Positions 17,056-26,573 are shown, counted from the first letter of the stretch. The stretch: 64,000 nt of DNA from Collinsella sp. (GCA_019425015.1 JAHYYJ010000007.1:62001-126000); one strand, 5' to 3'. Program-made: numbers and translations. The notes: a model not told the origin generated them from the sequence alone.

Positions 17056-17964
17056 ATGATTAAACTTGTGCTGACCGATATGGACGATACGCTGATTCCA
17101 GCCGGGCATGACGGCGCCAGCGACTACGCCATCGAGGGCATTCATGCCATGCAGGCGGCGGGTCTGCACTTTGGCCCGGTTTCGGGTCGCCAGCCGTCCG
17201 CGATGGGCTGGATGTTCCGCAATTGCGTCGAGTGCTTCTCGACCGGCGCGTTCTGCAACGGCCAGGTAATGTTTGTCGACGGTCAGGCGGTCGCTTCGCG
17301 CGCGACCGACAACGCCGCCCTTATGCGTTTGGCTGACTACTTGGAGCAGGAGACCGACGATACGTATCTGAAGGTCTACAGCCTGGGTGATGACTTTTGG
17401 AATAACGATGCCTACTGCGTGACGAGCGATCCCGAGCGCGTACGCCGCGCCATGGAGTCGGGCGGCAACGCGTGGCTCAAAGGCGAAGAGGCCCCGTGCC
17501 GTCCTGTTGTCGATGATGCCCCGGTATACAAGGCGAATATCTGGAGCGCCCGCTCGCGCGAAGAGCTCGCTGAGCTGCGCGAGCGCATTGCCGCTGAGGT
17601 GCCGGAGCTCTCGCTTGTATTTCCCAACAACCGCGTGCGCCTATTCGATATTCTCCCGGCCGGTTGGGACAAGGGCTGCGCTGCGCTGGAGCTGGCGCGC
17701 GCTTTGGGCCTGACGCCCGATGAGGTGGCCGTATTTGGCGATTCCGATAACGATCTGCCCATGATCGGTGCCGTTCCCAACTCCGTTGCAGTCGCCAATG
17801 CCAACGAGGCCGTCACTGCTGCCGCGCGCTGGCATATCGGCGCTGCGGCAGACGATGCGGTTGCCGGGGCTCTGCATCAGATTGCCGCCTGCGCCGCGAC
17901 GGGGGAGATGCCGCCTTTTATGCGTCAGATGGATGCGGTGGGTTCGGGTATCGCGGACGTCTAG
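17056..17964 (+). CDS. HAD-superfamily (Cof/IIB) phosphatase
   Basis: 302 aa. Motif I is DMDDT at residues 8-12 (nucleophile D8, acid D10), motif II SGR near 43-45, and motif IV GDSDND near 231, with a large cap between, which is the Cof-type IIB layout. These enzymes dephosphorylate sugar phosphates, nucleotides or cofactors; the substrate is not evident. GGGGGCC stands just upstream of the ATG. The LysR gene follows after 10 bases, so the two may be cotranscribed. Confidence 0.85.
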   Translation: MIKLVLTDMDDTLIPAGHDGASDYAIEGIHAMQAAGLHFGPVSGRQPSAMGWMFRNCVECFSTGAFCNGQVMFVDGQAVASRATDNAALMRLADYLEQETDDTYLKVYSLGDDFWNNDAYCVTSDPERVRRAMESGGNAWLKGEEAPCRPVVDDAPVYKANIWSARSREELAELRERIAAEVPELSLVFPNNRVRLFDILPAGWDKGCAALELARALGLTPDEVAVFGDSDNDLPMIGAVPNSVAVANANEAVTAAARWHIGAAADDAVAGALHQIAACAATGEMPPFMRQMDAVGSGIADV

Positions 17965-17974
17965 GGAGGCCATC

Positions 17975-18871
17975 ATGAAGCTCCAGCAGCTCAGATATGT
18001 CGTCAAAGTTGCCGAATGTGGCAGCATCACCGAGGCCTCGCGCCGGCTCTTTGTGTCGCAGCCTTCGATTACCGCATCGATTCGCGATCTCGAAAACGAG
18101 ATGGGCGTGCACATCTTTGAGCGCACTAACAAGGGCGTCGTTGTGTCCGAGGAAGGTGAGACCTTCTTGGGCTATGCGCGCCAGGTACTCGACCAGGCCG
18201 ACCTGCTCGAGGGCAAGTACAAGGGCGCATCCGAGCAGGTGCCGCACTTTAGTGTGAGCTGCCAGCATTATTCCTTTGCCGTTAATGCGTTTGTCGATGT
18301 GATCCGTGAGTTCGATGCCGCGCGCTACGACTTTACCCTGCGCGAGGAGCAAACCCACGAGATTATCGAGGACGTCGCGCACATGAAAAGCGAGCTCGGC
18401 ATCCTGTATCTGTCGGAGCACAATCGCGAGGTCATCGAGCGCATGCTGGCGGCCAACGAGCTCGTGTTCGAAGGGCTCTTCTGCGCCACGCCGCACGTCT
18501 TTGTGTGTGCAGACCATCCGCTGGCTGGCCGCTCCAGCGTGACGCTCGAGGACTTGGAAGACTACCCGTTTTTGTCCTATGAGCAGGGCAGCTATAACTC
18601 GTTCTACTATTCTGAGGAGCTGACCTCGACCTTTGAGCGCCGCAAGAATATCCGCGTGCGTGACCGTGCGACGTTGTTCAACCTGGTCATGGGCCTCAAC
18701 GGCTACACGGTATGCTCAGGCGTGATCAGTCACGAGCTCAACGGGCCCGGCATCATCTCGATTCCGCTCGATGTAGACGAGTACATGGAGATCGGCATCA
18801 TCACGCGCAAGAACACGACGCTTACGCGCTACGGCCAAGCCTATATCGACGTGATTCGTCAGCACATATAG
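17975..18871 (+). CDS. LysR-family transcriptional regulator (CysB/MetR-like candidate)
   Basis: 298 aa. N-terminal winged HTH MKLQQLRYVVKVAECGSITE with SQPSITASIRDLENEMG, then a periplasmic-binding-like effector domain. AGGGAGG is six bases before ATG 17975; the longer frame upstream is inside the HAD gene. It precedes, on the same strand, a cobalamin-independent methionine synthase-like gene, and a perfect dyad lies between them, so it may control that gene in response to a sulfur or methionine-pathway signal. The effector is an inference from position only. Confidence 0.88.
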   Translation: MKLQQLRYVVKVAECGSITEASRRLFVSQPSITASIRDLENEMGVHIFERTNKGVVVSEEGETFLGYARQVLDQADLLEGKYKGASEQVPHFSVSCQHYSFAVNAFVDVIREFDAARYDFTLREEQTHEIIEDVAHMKSELGILYLSEHNREVIERMLAANELVFEGLFCATPHVFVCADHPLAGRSSVTLEDLEDYPFLSYEQGSYNSFYYSEELTSTFERRKNIRVRDRATLFNLVMGLNGYTVCSGVISHELNGPGIISIPLDVDEYMEIGIITRKNTTLTRYGQAYIDVIRQHI

Positions 18872-18917
18872 ACTGCTGCATTCTGTACGGGTCAAATCTC
18901 TTTATGGCAGTCCAAAC

Positions 18918-18940
18918 TGATATAGGAAGCATCTATATCA
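18918..18940. promoter_or_regulatory. candidate LysR operator upstream of the MetE-like gene
   Basis: TGATATA (18918-18924) and TATATCA (18934-18940) form a perfect 7-bp dyad separated by nine bases, the T-N11-A spacing class favoured by LysR regulators. It lies 86 bases before the MetE-like start and 46 bases after the LysR stop. TATAAA/TATATT downstream (18947-18960) may be the -10 region. Confidence 0.5.
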
Positions 18941-19026
18941 AACTGTTATAAACGTATATTTTGCGATGGCCATATGAGCGCTCATACTCTGTCCCAGTAA
19001 AGCAACCAATGCAAAGGGAGATATCT

Positions 19027-20160
19027 ATGAGTGCTTTAACCACGCTGAACGCGCCGTTTCGCGCCGATATCGTCGGCAGCTTTCTTCGTCCACAGGCCGT
19101 AAAGGACGCCCGTGTCGCCTATGCTGCGGGCACACTCGACGCCGCCGGCCTTAAGGCCGTCGAGGATGAGGCCATTCGCGACCTGGTGGACAAGCAAAAG
19201 TCCGCTGGCCTGCAGGTGATTACCGATGGCGAGTTTCGCCGCAGTTACTGGCACCTCGACTTTATGTGGGGGCTCAACGGCATTGAACGCCGTACCTCGC
19301 GTACGGGCTATATGTTCCACGACGAGGAGACCACAGCCGACACCGCCGTGGTAACCGGCCCCATTAGCGGCGAGAACCATCCGTTCGTCGAGCACTTTAA
19401 ATTTGTCAAGGCGCTCGAGGGCGAGGGCCACGTTGCACGGCAAACCATCCCGGCGCCGATTCAGACGTTCTCCGAAGTCACGCTCGACCGCTGCGATGGC
19501 CAGCAGGAGAGCTTGCGTGCTGTCTATAAGACCGACGAAGAACTCGCCGATGCCATCGCCGCAGCATATCGCATCGTGATTGCCGACCTGTATGCCGCGG
19601 GCTGCCGCAACATCCAGTTTGATGACTGCACCTGGGGCATCTACTGCGATACTGACTTTGTGTCCAAGACCGGCATGAGCCCGGTCGACCTGCAAAAGGT
19701 AAGCGAGCTGGGCGTGGCGCTCAACAACGCCGCCATCGCGGACAAGCCCGATGATTTGGTTATCAACACGCATGTATGCCGCGGCAACTACCACTCCACC
19801 TATGCCTTCGAGGGCGGCTACGACCCCATCGCGCCGTACCTGTTTGCGCATGAGGACGTTGACGCATTCTATCTGGAGTTCGATACGCCGCGCGCCGGTG
19901 GTTTTGAGCCGCTCAAGTACGTTGCCCCCGGCAAGAAGGTCGTGTTGGGTCTGGTGACCACCAAGGCGGCAGAGCTCGAGAACGAGGATGTTATCGTCGA
20001 GCGCATCCGTGAAGCCGCAAAGTACGTGCCGCTCGAGAACCTGTATCTGTCGCCTCAGTGCGGCTTTGCCAGCTGCGAGATTGGCAACAAGCTGACCGAG
20101 GATGAGCAATGGGCAAAGATCGCGCTGGTCAAGCGCATTGCCGAGCGCGTTTGGAAATAG
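19027..20160 (+). CDS. MetE C-terminal-domain-like methyltransferase (YxjG/YxjH type)
   Basis: 377 aa. Matches the short, single-barrel relatives of cobalamin-independent methionine synthase. Zinc-ligand motifs are visible: NTHVCRGNY (His and Cys), a Glu in YLEFDTPRAGGFEPL, and Cys in LSPQCGFAS. Substrate-side sequence ADIVGSFLRP is also typical. It probably transfers a methyl group to homocysteine or a related thiol, with the methyl donor uncertain (B. subtilis YxjG/YxjH are the closest known type). AGGGAG precedes ATG 19027. The adjacent LysR regulator and dyad suggest dedicated control. Confidence 0.85.
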   Translation: MSALTTLNAPFRADIVGSFLRPQAVKDARVAYAAGTLDAAGLKAVEDEAIRDLVDKQKSAGLQVITDGEFRRSYWHLDFMWGLNGIERRTSRTGYMFHDEETTADTAVVTGPISGENHPFVEHFKFVKALEGEGHVARQTIPAPIQTFSEVTLDRCDGQQESLRAVYKTDEELADAIAAAYRIVIADLYAAGCRNIQFDDCTWGIYCDTDFVSKTGMSPVDLQKVSELGVALNNAAIADKPDDLVINTHVCRGNYHSTYAFEGGYDPIAPYLFAHEDVDAFYLEFDTPRAGGFEPLKYVAPGKKVVLGLVTTKAAELENEDVIVERIREAAKYVPLENLYLSPQCGFASCEIGNKLTEDEQWAKIALVKRIAERVWK

Positions 20161-20282
20161 CACTAGTGTTTGCAGGTGGCGGCGCGTGCGAGGCATAGTG
20201 TATCGCGTACAATGGTTCGGATCGTATCGTTCGGGCAGGTTATCCGATATGCCTGATCGCCCTTCCATTCGAAAGGACATCC

Positions 20283-21617
20283 ATGTCCCAGTCCTCGACG
20301 CCCGCCGTCAGCGATGCCATCTACGACGCATCGTCGCTCGGCCGCCCGCGCATGTTCCTGCTCGGCCTACAGCACCTGTTTGCCATGTTTGGCGCCACCG
20401 TGCTGGTGCCCGTGCTCACCGGCCTCTCGGTATCGGCAACGCTTTTGTTTGCCGGCTTGGGCACGCTGCTGTTCCACTTCCTGTCGCGCGGTAAGGTGCC
20501 GGCATTTTTGGGCTCATCGTTTGCCTTTATTGCCGGTTATGCCGCAATCGCGCCCAACGGCGAGACCGAGCTTTTGCCCTACGCCTGCCTGGGCGTAGCT
20601 TGTGCCGGTCTGCTCTATCCGGTGCTGGCGGCGCTCTTCCGCGCGTTTGGCGCCAAGCGTGTCATGCGTTTCTTTCCGTCGGTGGTGACTGGCCCCATCG
20701 TCATTTCCATCGGCTTGATCCTGGCAAGTTCCGCTATTGCTAACTGCCAGACCAACTGGCTTGTGGCTGTCATTGGCGTTGCCGTTATCGTCATCTGCAA
20801 CATCTGGGGCCGTGGCATGGTCAAGATCGTGCCGATTTTGCTGGGCGTTGTGGTGAGCTATGCCGTTGCGGCTGCGCTCGGCGGGGTTGATTTCTCGGGC
20901 GTTGCCGCCGCTCCGTGGGTCGGTCTGCCCATCGTGTGGGACAACACCGTGTTTGCACTCTTTGGGCCGCAGTTCGATAGCGGTCTTGCCACGACGGCCA
21001 TCATCACCATCATGCCGCTGGCCTTCGCGACCATGATCGAGCATATCGGCGATATCTCTGCTATCGGTTCGACTTGCGAGTGCAACTACATTGCCGATCC
21101 CGGTCTGCATCGCACGCTGCTCGGCGACGGCCTTGCCACGATTCTGGCTTCGCTCTTTGGCGCTCCGGCCAACACTACGTATGGTGAGAACACCGGCGTG
21201 CTCGCCCTGACGCGCGTGTTCGACCCGCGCGTAATTCGAATTGCCGCGTGTTGCGCCATCGTGCTTTCGTTCTGCCCCAAGTTCGCGGCTGTCATTGCGG
21301 CCATGCCGGCGTGTGTGATCGGCGGTGTGTCGCTCATGCTCTACGGCATGATCAGCGCTGTGGGCGTCCGCAACCTCATCGAGAACCAGGTCGATTTCCA
21401 GAACAACCGCAACGTGCTGGTTGCCGCGCTGGTGCTCGTGCTTTCGCTCGGCATCGCGTACAGCACCGCCGGCGCCATCGTGTTGGAGCTGGGCGGCGTG
21501 ACCATTTCGCTGTCCGGCATTGCCGTGGGCTCACTGGTGGGCATTGTGCTCAACGCCATCCTGCCGGGTAACGACTTTGAGTTTGATGTCTCCGAGCTTG
21601 AGGAGGCTGCTGAGTAG
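20283..21617 (+). CDS. uraA: uracil/xanthine permease (NCS2, UraA type)
   Basis: 444 aa with about 12-14 hydrophobic segments. The NCS2 family signature is clear: TMIEHIGDISAIG (with the essential Glu), CECNYIADPGLHRTLLGDG and GAPANTTYGENTGVLALT, the last being the UraA/PyrP consensus. Proton-coupled uracil import across the cytoplasmic membrane is expected. AAAGGA lies six bases before the ATG. A TACAAT at 20207-20212 could be its -10; I see no pyrimidine riboswitch or PyrR attenuator. A strong terminator follows. Confidence 0.93.
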   Translation: MSQSSTPAVSDAIYDASSLGRPRMFLLGLQHLFAMFGATVLVPVLTGLSVSATLLFAGLGTLLFHFLSRGKVPAFLGSSFAFIAGYAAIAPNGETELLPYACLGVACAGLLYPVLAALFRAFGAKRVMRFFPSVVTGPIVISIGLILASSAIANCQTNWLVAVIGVAVIVICNIWGRGMVKIVPILLGVVVSYAVAAALGGVDFSGVAAAPWVGLPIVWDNTVFALFGPQFDSGLATTAIITIMPLAFATMIEHIGDISAIGSTCECNYIADPGLHRTLLGDGLATILASLFGAPANTTYGENTGVLALTRVFDPRVIRIAACCAIVLSFCPKFAAVIAAMPACVIGGVSLMLYGMISAVGVRNLIENQVDFQNNRNVLVAALVLVLSLGIAYSTAGAIVLELGGVTISLSGIAVGSLVGIVLNAILPGNDFEFDVSELEEAAE

Positions 21618-21642
21618 CAGCTGCGTTCAGCTAAAACAAGAT

Positions 21643-21680
21643 ATGGTGCCCATGCGTATATGCGTGTGGGCACCATTTTT
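21643..21680 (+). terminator. intrinsic terminator of the uracil permease gene
   Basis: ATGGTGCCCA (21643-21652) pairs with TGGGCACCAT (21667-21676), followed by a T run to 21680. It is shared with the convergent esterase gene, whose stop codon begins at 21679. Confidence 0.8.
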
Positions 21681-22344
21681 AATGTGTCAGTATCCAGTGG
21701 ATGCCGCGGGCCATGCGTAAGTCGGTTTGGGCAAAGTGATTGCCGGGGTTGAGCTCCAGCGTTGTTGGAATGCCGCGCTCGACGAGCAACGCTTCCATCG
21801 CGCGTGTGTCGTCGAGTACATGCCGCATCATGCGGTTGGGCGTCTTGGTTTCCTTTTTGCCGAGTGACAGGTAGACGGCTTGCGGGCTGCCGGCAAAAGG
21901 GGCCGTGCTGGCACGGTCGACAAAGTCGGGAAACCATAGCGACCCCGATGCGCTCGCGGCGCGGTCAAAGGCGTCGGTTTGCCAGAGGGACCAGAGTGCG
22001 AAGAGGCCCGCGAGCGAGTAGCCGGCAATGCCGCGCCAGGTGGGCGGCTGAGGAATCGACGACTCGACCTGGGGGATTATCTGATTCAGCAGCTCATCAA
22101 GAAAATCGGCAGCTTGGCCGCCGAAAGGCTCGGCATCGCGTACGGTCCCGTCGCATGCCCAGGGGCTCAGCTCGCGATTCCAATCGAGCCCGCCAATGGT
22201 GACGAGGGCGAATGGCGGACAGTCGAGCTCTCGGCAACACTTATAAACCTCGCTGCCGTCGCCCACGACCACAGGAAGGTAGATGACAGGCGCGCTTTCC
22301 GTATGATTCGAATAAACGGTTATCTGCTTTTGATGCGCTTCCAT
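21679..22344 (-). CDS. esterase of the enterochelin-esterase/esterase D type (alpha/beta hydrolase)
   Basis: 221 aa. The nucleophile elbow GYSLAG (GxSxG) is near residue 107, WFPDF and GNHF near the C-terminus supply the probable catalytic His (NPGNHFAQ), and GLDWNRELSPW is a loop often seen in PF00756-like esterases. No signal peptide, so cytosolic. It may hydrolyse an acyl or siderophore ester, but no iron-uptake gene is near. GAGAGG precedes ATG 22344. Confidence 0.8.
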   Translation of the reverse strand: MEAHQKQITVYSNHTESAPVIYLPVVVGDGSEVYKCCRELDCPPFALVTIGGLDWNRELSPWACDGTVRDAEPFGGQAADFLDELLNQIIPQVESSIPQPPTWRGIAGYSLAGLFALWSLWQTDAFDRAASASGSLWFPDFVDRASTAPFAGSPQAVYLSLGKKETKTPNRMMRHVLDDTRAMEALLVERGIPTTLELNPGNHFAQTDLRMARGIHWILTH

Positions 22345-22458
22345 GACGGGCCTCTCTCAGTGTTGTGATATCGGCAGCCCCAATTGTCGCACGCCAACGT
22401 ATGCCGGTTGGGCTAGACCAAAGACAATCTCGTGCATCCCCTGCGGACGCATATGGAA

Positions 22459-22494
22459 AACGCCACCGCCGGAGGGGAGCTCGGCGGTGGCGTT
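22459..22494. terminator. terminator after surface protein 1
   Basis: CGCCACCGCC (22461-22470) pairs with GGCGGTGGCG (22483-22492), flanked by AA and TT. Located downstream of the minus-strand surface gene. Confidence 0.75.
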
Positions 22495-22551
22495 GTTAAA
22501 CGGTGCTGGGGCTCGGGGCCTTCGCGGGAGCTGCCATGTGCGCAGAGGCGT

Positions 22552-24336
22552 CTAAGAACGCTTACGGCTCGCCATGGTGCCTGCGGCGATAGCGGCTGTT
22601 CCCGCAAGGACGGTTGCCACGATGGCCGCACCCGAGGTGTCGCCGGTTGCCGCGAGCACGCCGGTAGTCTTGGCTTTCGTGGTTGAAGCCGCAACGGCCT
22701 TGGTCGGCTTTGAGCCCTCAGGCTTGGGGTTCTGCTTGGACTCCGCGGGCTTGCTTTCTGCGGGCTTGGTCTCGTCGGGCTTGGGGTCTTCCGGCTTGGC
22801 TACCTCGGGAGGTGCGATGGTCGTACTTTTGGCGACTGCTTTGATATAGAGGGAGTCGACCGTGGCGTCGCCCGTGCCGATGGCTTGGCCTGCCTCGTAG
22901 ATGCCGTCACGGAGCTTGCGATAGTCAATGACCTTGCCGCCTTCGGGCGTCTGGATGGCGGCGTTCTCAATCTTGATGGTGCCGATTGTCTTGCCGTCAG
23001 CGCTCATGGCACGGGCAAAGATTGCCGCTGTATCTCCTTCGGCCGTTACCTTGCTGCGGATGATCGAGATGACTGCGGGTGTGACGCCCTCGCTGGTCTG
23101 GGCGATGATGCCGATGTTCTCGCCTTGGGGTTCGCGCCTCGTCTCGCCATCTTGGTTTTCGCTGTAGGGGATGGGGCCGTCGCCGTTCTCGACATAGCGG
23201 GCTATGGCCTTGACAACGGAGTCGCTGATGTAGATGTGGCCGCCCTTCTCGTTGGGTCGATCGTTTCTGGTGGAGAATGCAGCCGAAACCTCGCCTTCCG
23301 CAAACGCGTCCACGGTGGAGCCGTTCTTGACGACGATGTCGTCCTGGTAGGTGAAGAGGGCGTTGGCGCCACCGTATCTGCCTTTACTTGCACGGACCGT
23401 CACGTTTGCATGATCGAGGGTGATGCCCTTGTGGGCATAGACGCCATATTCAACACCGTTTACGTTGAGGGAGACGTTTGTGGCTGCGAGGCTGCCCTTG
23501 GCCTCGACGGCAGCGTCTTTCTCGGAGCTTGCCTTGACCTGGCTGCCGTCCGAGATGTTGATATTGCCGCCGCTCCAAAGGGCCTCACCATCGGCTGAGC
23601 TTGCCTCGACCGTCCCGCCACCCTTGATGGTGAGGTTCTTGTCGGCTCCAATACCCTTGTCCTTGGTAGCCCTGGCGGTGACGGCTCCGCTGTCGTCAAT
23701 CGTGATATTGCCGTTTGCCCTGATGCCATCCGATGCACCCGTGGCGTTGACGTTGCCCGAACCTTTGATAGCGAGATCACCTCCGGCATTGATGGCATCA
23801 AACCCAGTGCTCGTGGCGTTGACGGATCCGGCTCCGTCGATGTTGATATTACCCGTGGTGAGGATAGCGTCCTCAGTAGATGTCACGCTGAGCGTGCCGC
23901 CCTCGTCGCCTTGGATATTGAGCTCGGCATTCTCGTTAGTGCCATGAGAAACGTTGATGCTTTCGATCCATTCGGCAGTGACGATGTTGGTTCCCGAGTA
24001 ATTCACGTTGAGCTTGCCTGCGGCCTGGATCTCGCCGCCGTTATAGTTGTTGAGCTTCAAGTCGTCGGCGCCGTCCCACGACCAGGTACCGGCCTCGTCG
24101 CTCGCCGCGGTGTTGTACTTGTTGCCGCCGACCTTGACCCATTCCGCTGCGAGCGAGACGCTCGGCATGAGCAGCGAGCTCACCGTGAGCGCGCACACGG
24201 CGCCCGCGACGGTGCGGCGCGTCACGCGGCGCCAGCTGCCGTGCGCGAGTCCTATGCGACGGCGAACGTTGGGTTCGGCAACATGGGCTCCGGCGGTAGT
24301 GTCATTGCGTTTGGGGGTCGTGAACAAGGCTGCCAT
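22552..24336 (-). CDS. cell-wall-anchored beta-helix protein 1 (carbohydrate-binding-domain family)
   Basis: 594 aa. A long signal peptide (basic residues to about 41, hydrophobic core 42-60, likely cleavage after SLAA at 64), then WSWDGADDLKLNNYNGGEI, the opening of Cthe_2159/DUF4353-like carbohydrate-binding domains. Dozens of short repeats such as GNINIDGAGSVNAT and ITIDDSGAVTARAT follow, typical of a right-handed parallel beta-helix. Near 510-555 a Pro/Lys/Glu-rich stalk, then LAATGD at 561, a hydrophobic helix and RKRS: a sortase anchor with LAATG in place of LPxTG. Tandem paralogue of the next gene. Probably faces mucus or dietary glycans; ligand unknown. Confidence 0.85.
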   Translation of the reverse strand: MAALFTTPKRNDTTAGAHVAEPNVRRRIGLAHGSWRRVTRRTVAGAVCALTVSSLLMPSVSLAAEWVKVGGNKYNTAASDEAGTWSWDGADDLKLNNYNGGEIQAAGKLNVNYSGTNIVTAEWIESINVSHGTNENAELNIQGDEGGTLSVTSTEDAILTTGNINIDGAGSVNATSTGFDAINAGGDLAIKGSGNVNATGASDGIRANGNITIDDSGAVTARATKDKGIGADKNLTIKGGGTVEASSADGEALWSGGNINISDGSQVKASSEKDAAVEAKGSLAATNVSLNVNGVEYGVYAHKGITLDHANVTVRASKGRYGGANALFTYQDDIVVKNGSTVDAFAEGEVSAAFSTRNDRPNEKGGHIYISDSVVKAIARYVENGDGPIPYSENQDGETRREPQGENIGIIAQTSEGVTPAVISIIRSKVTAEGDTAAIFARAMSADGKTIGTIKIENAAIQTPEGGKVIDYRKLRDGIYEAGQAIGTGDATVDSLYIKAVAKSTTIAPPEVAKPEDPKPDETKPAESKPAESKQNPKPEGSKPTKAVAASTTKAKTTGVLAATGDTSGAAIVATVLAGTAAIAAGTMASRKRS

Positions 24337-24481
24337 GGTTGCTCCCGTTCTCATAGGGCCTATACGACTAGATTCAGCGTATCTGCTGGATGTTGCCGGC
24401 GGTAGTGCCGTTTGGAGGGCAAAATGGCCAAAATGGGGGAGAAATAGGCCGCACGCCGGCGCAGGGACCGGCGCTAAAAGA

Positions 24482-24514
24482 AAAGCGCGGGGCCGCATGG
24501 CGACTCCGCGCTTT
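24482..24514 (-). terminator. duplicated purine-permease terminator
   Basis: AAAGCGCGG (24482-24490) pairs with CCGCGCTTT (24506-24514). It corresponds to the terminator at 26512-26546 and was copied along with the permease remnant. Confidence 0.7.
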
Positions 24515-24540
24515 ATTGTTCAGCTTTTGCAGCCTTGCCT

Positions 24541-24587
24541 TTACGCTACGAAGAAGTAGACGAGGAAGGCAAGGGCCGCGATCCACC
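24541..24587 (-). pseudogene. remnant of the 3' end of the purine permease gene
   Basis: Read on the minus strand, 24587-24541 encodes WIAALAFLVYFFVA and a stop, identical in protein sequence to the last residues of the permease at 26574-27887. Nothing before it resembles the permease. It sits right behind surface protein 2, exactly where the true permease end sits behind its own terminator. It is best explained as the scar of a tandem duplication that began inside the permease gene. Confidence 0.9.
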
Positions 24588-24607
24588 CGTCCCGTGCGAA
24601 AAAGTGT

Positions 24608-26365
24608 TTACGAGCGCTTGCGGCTCACCACGGCGCCCGCGGCGATGGCGGCTGTTCCTGCAAGGGCGGCTGCCACGATGGCTGCGTTCGAGGCGTCGCC
24701 GGTTGCCGCGAGCTTGCCGGTGGTCTTGGCTCCCGTGGCTGCAACTGCAACGGTCTTGGTCGTCTTCGTGCCCTCGGACTTGGAACCCTCGGGCTTGGTC
24801 TCGCCTGGCTTCTCCTCGGGAGGCGCGATGACCGTGCTCTTGGCGACAGCTTCGTTATAGGGGGAGTCGATCACAGCGTCGCCCGTGTCGATGGTTTGAC
24901 CTACCACGTAGAAGATGCCGTCATCGAGTTCTTCCTTGTTGCGATAGCCAATGATCTTGCCGCCTGTGGGCGTCTGGATGGGAGCGCCTTCGATCTCGAT
25001 GGTGCCGATTGTCTCGCCGTCCGCGCTCACGGCAAGGGCGAAGATTGCCGCCGTGTCTCCCTCAGCTGTGACCTTACTGCGGACAATCGAGATGGTCGCG
25101 GGCGTGATGCCCTCCTTGGTCCGGGCAAAGATGCCGATGTTCACGCCCCTATGCTCGGGAATGACCGCGCCACTTTGGTCGTTGCTGTAGTGATCGGGGC
25201 CGTCGCTACCGGACTCGACATAGCGGGCTATAGCCTTGACAACGGAGTCACTAATGTAGATGTGACCACCCGCTTCGTTGGGGTAGTAGTTTCTGGTGGA
25301 GATTGCGGTCGAGAACTGGCCTTCTGCGAACGCATCCACGATCGAGCCGTTCTTGATGACGATGTCGTCCTCGTCGGTGAAGAGGGCGCTGGCTTCATCG
25401 TTCCCTGCACTTGCACGGACCGTTACGGTTGCGCCATCGAACGTGATGCCCTTGTAGACATAGATGCCATACCCAACGCCACTTGCGTTGAGGGAAGCGT
25501 TCGTGACCGTGAGGCTGTTTTTACCGTCGATGGCGGCGTCTTCCTCGGAGCTTGCCTTGACCTGGCTGCCACCCGAGATCTCGATGTTGCCGTCGGCCCA
25601 AATCGCATTGTCTTTGATAGAGCTTGCCTCTACCTTGCCGCCGCCCTTTATGATGAGGTTCTCGTTAGCATCGATACCCTGATCCTCGGTGGCCTTGGCG
25701 GTGACGGTTCCGCTGTTGTCGATCGTGATGTTGCCGTCGGCCCTGATGCCATCCGAATCGCCCGTGGCGTTAACGTTTCCCGAGCCCTTGATGGTGACAT
25801 CGCCCCCGGCATCGATGGCATCGTGCTCGGTGCTCGTGGCGTTGACAGTGCCAGCGCCGTCGATGTTGATGCTGCCGACGGAAGTGATGGCGTCACGAGA
25901 AGATGTCACGTTGAGCGTGCTGGACGCGTCGCCCTGAATATTAAGCTCGGCGTTCTCGTTCGCGCCATCCTTAACCTTGATGCCGCGGCCGTCGCCGTTA
26001 GTGACGATGTTGTCGCCCTCGTAGCTCACGTTGAGCTTGCCCGCTGCCTCGATCGCGCCGCCGTTATAGCCGTTGAGCTTCATATCGTCGGCGCCGTCCC
26101 AGCTCCAGGTGCCGGCCTTGTCGCCTGCCGCGGTGCCGGCGTTGTACTGGGTGCCGCCGACGTCCACCCACTCGGCCGCGAGCGAGACGCTCGGCATGAG
26201 CAACGAGCTCACCGTGAGCGCGCAGGCCAGGCCGCAGACGATGCGGCGCGTCACGCGGCGCCAGCTGCCGTGTGCGAGCAGCGTGCGACGGCGCACGTCG
26301 GGCTCGACAAAATGGGCTCCAGAGGTTTTGTCATTGCGCTTGGGGGTCGTGAACAAGGCGGCCAT
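24608..26365 (-). CDS. cell-wall-anchored beta-helix protein 2 (carbohydrate-binding-domain family)
   Basis: 585 aa paralogue of the 22552-24336 product with the same plan: N-terminal MAALFTTPKRND, hydrophobic signal core ending SLAA, WSWDGADDMKLNGYNGG, beta-helix repeats, a Pro/Glu/Lys stalk, LAATGD at 552, hydrophobic helix, RKRS. The repeat register is conserved between the two, while surface-loop residues differ (for example GDGRGIKVKDGANE against EWIESINVSHGTNE), which suggests duplication then divergence. GGAG precedes ATG 26365. Expected on the cell surface, attached by sortase; ligand unknown. Confidence 0.85.
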   Translation of the reverse strand: MAALFTTPKRNDKTSGAHFVEPDVRRRTLLAHGSWRRVTRRIVCGLACALTVSSLLMPSVSLAAEWVDVGGTQYNAGTAAGDKAGTWSWDGADDMKLNGYNGGAIEAAGKLNVSYEGDNIVTNGDGRGIKVKDGANENAELNIQGDASSTLNVTSSRDAITSVGSINIDGAGTVNATSTEHDAIDAGGDVTIKGSGNVNATGDSDGIRADGNITIDNSGTVTAKATEDQGIDANENLIIKGGGKVEASSIKDNAIWADGNIEISGGSQVKASSEEDAAIDGKNSLTVTNASLNASGVGYGIYVYKGITFDGATVTVRASAGNDEASALFTDEDDIVIKNGSIVDAFAEGQFSTAISTRNYYPNEAGGHIYISDSVVKAIARYVESGSDGPDHYSNDQSGAVIPEHRGVNIGIFARTKEGITPATISIVRSKVTAEGDTAAIFALAVSADGETIGTIEIEGAPIQTPTGGKIIGYRNKEELDDGIFYVVGQTIDTGDAVIDSPYNEAVAKSTVIAPPEEKPGETKPEGSKSEGTKTTKTVAVAATGAKTTGKLAATGDASNAAIVAAALAGTAAIAAGAVVSRKRS

Positions 26366-26511
26366 GGTTACTCCCATCCTCATAGGGCCTATGCGATTAA
26401 GCCCAGCATATCTGCAGGATGTAGCCGGCGGTAGTGCCGTTTGGAGGGCAAAATGTCCAAAACTTGGGAAGCAAAACATCGCGCGTCTGTGCGTTGCCTG
26501 GCTTTAAAAGA

Positions 26512-26546
26512 AAAGCGCGGAGCCGCTCGATGCGACTCCGCGCTTT
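26512..26546 (-). terminator. terminator of the purine permease gene
   Basis: AAAGCGCGGAG (26512-26522) pairs with CTCCGCGCTTT (26536-26546) immediately downstream of the permease stop on the minus strand. Confidence 0.8.
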
Positions 26547-26573
26547 GGTGTTCTGTTTTAGCAGACTATGCCG

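Noticed and set aside
24896..26434. Plus-strand frame of 512 codons opposite surface protein 2
   Set aside because: The repetitive codons of the beta-helix gene leave the antisense frame open; the signal peptide and LAATGD anchor are on the minus strand.
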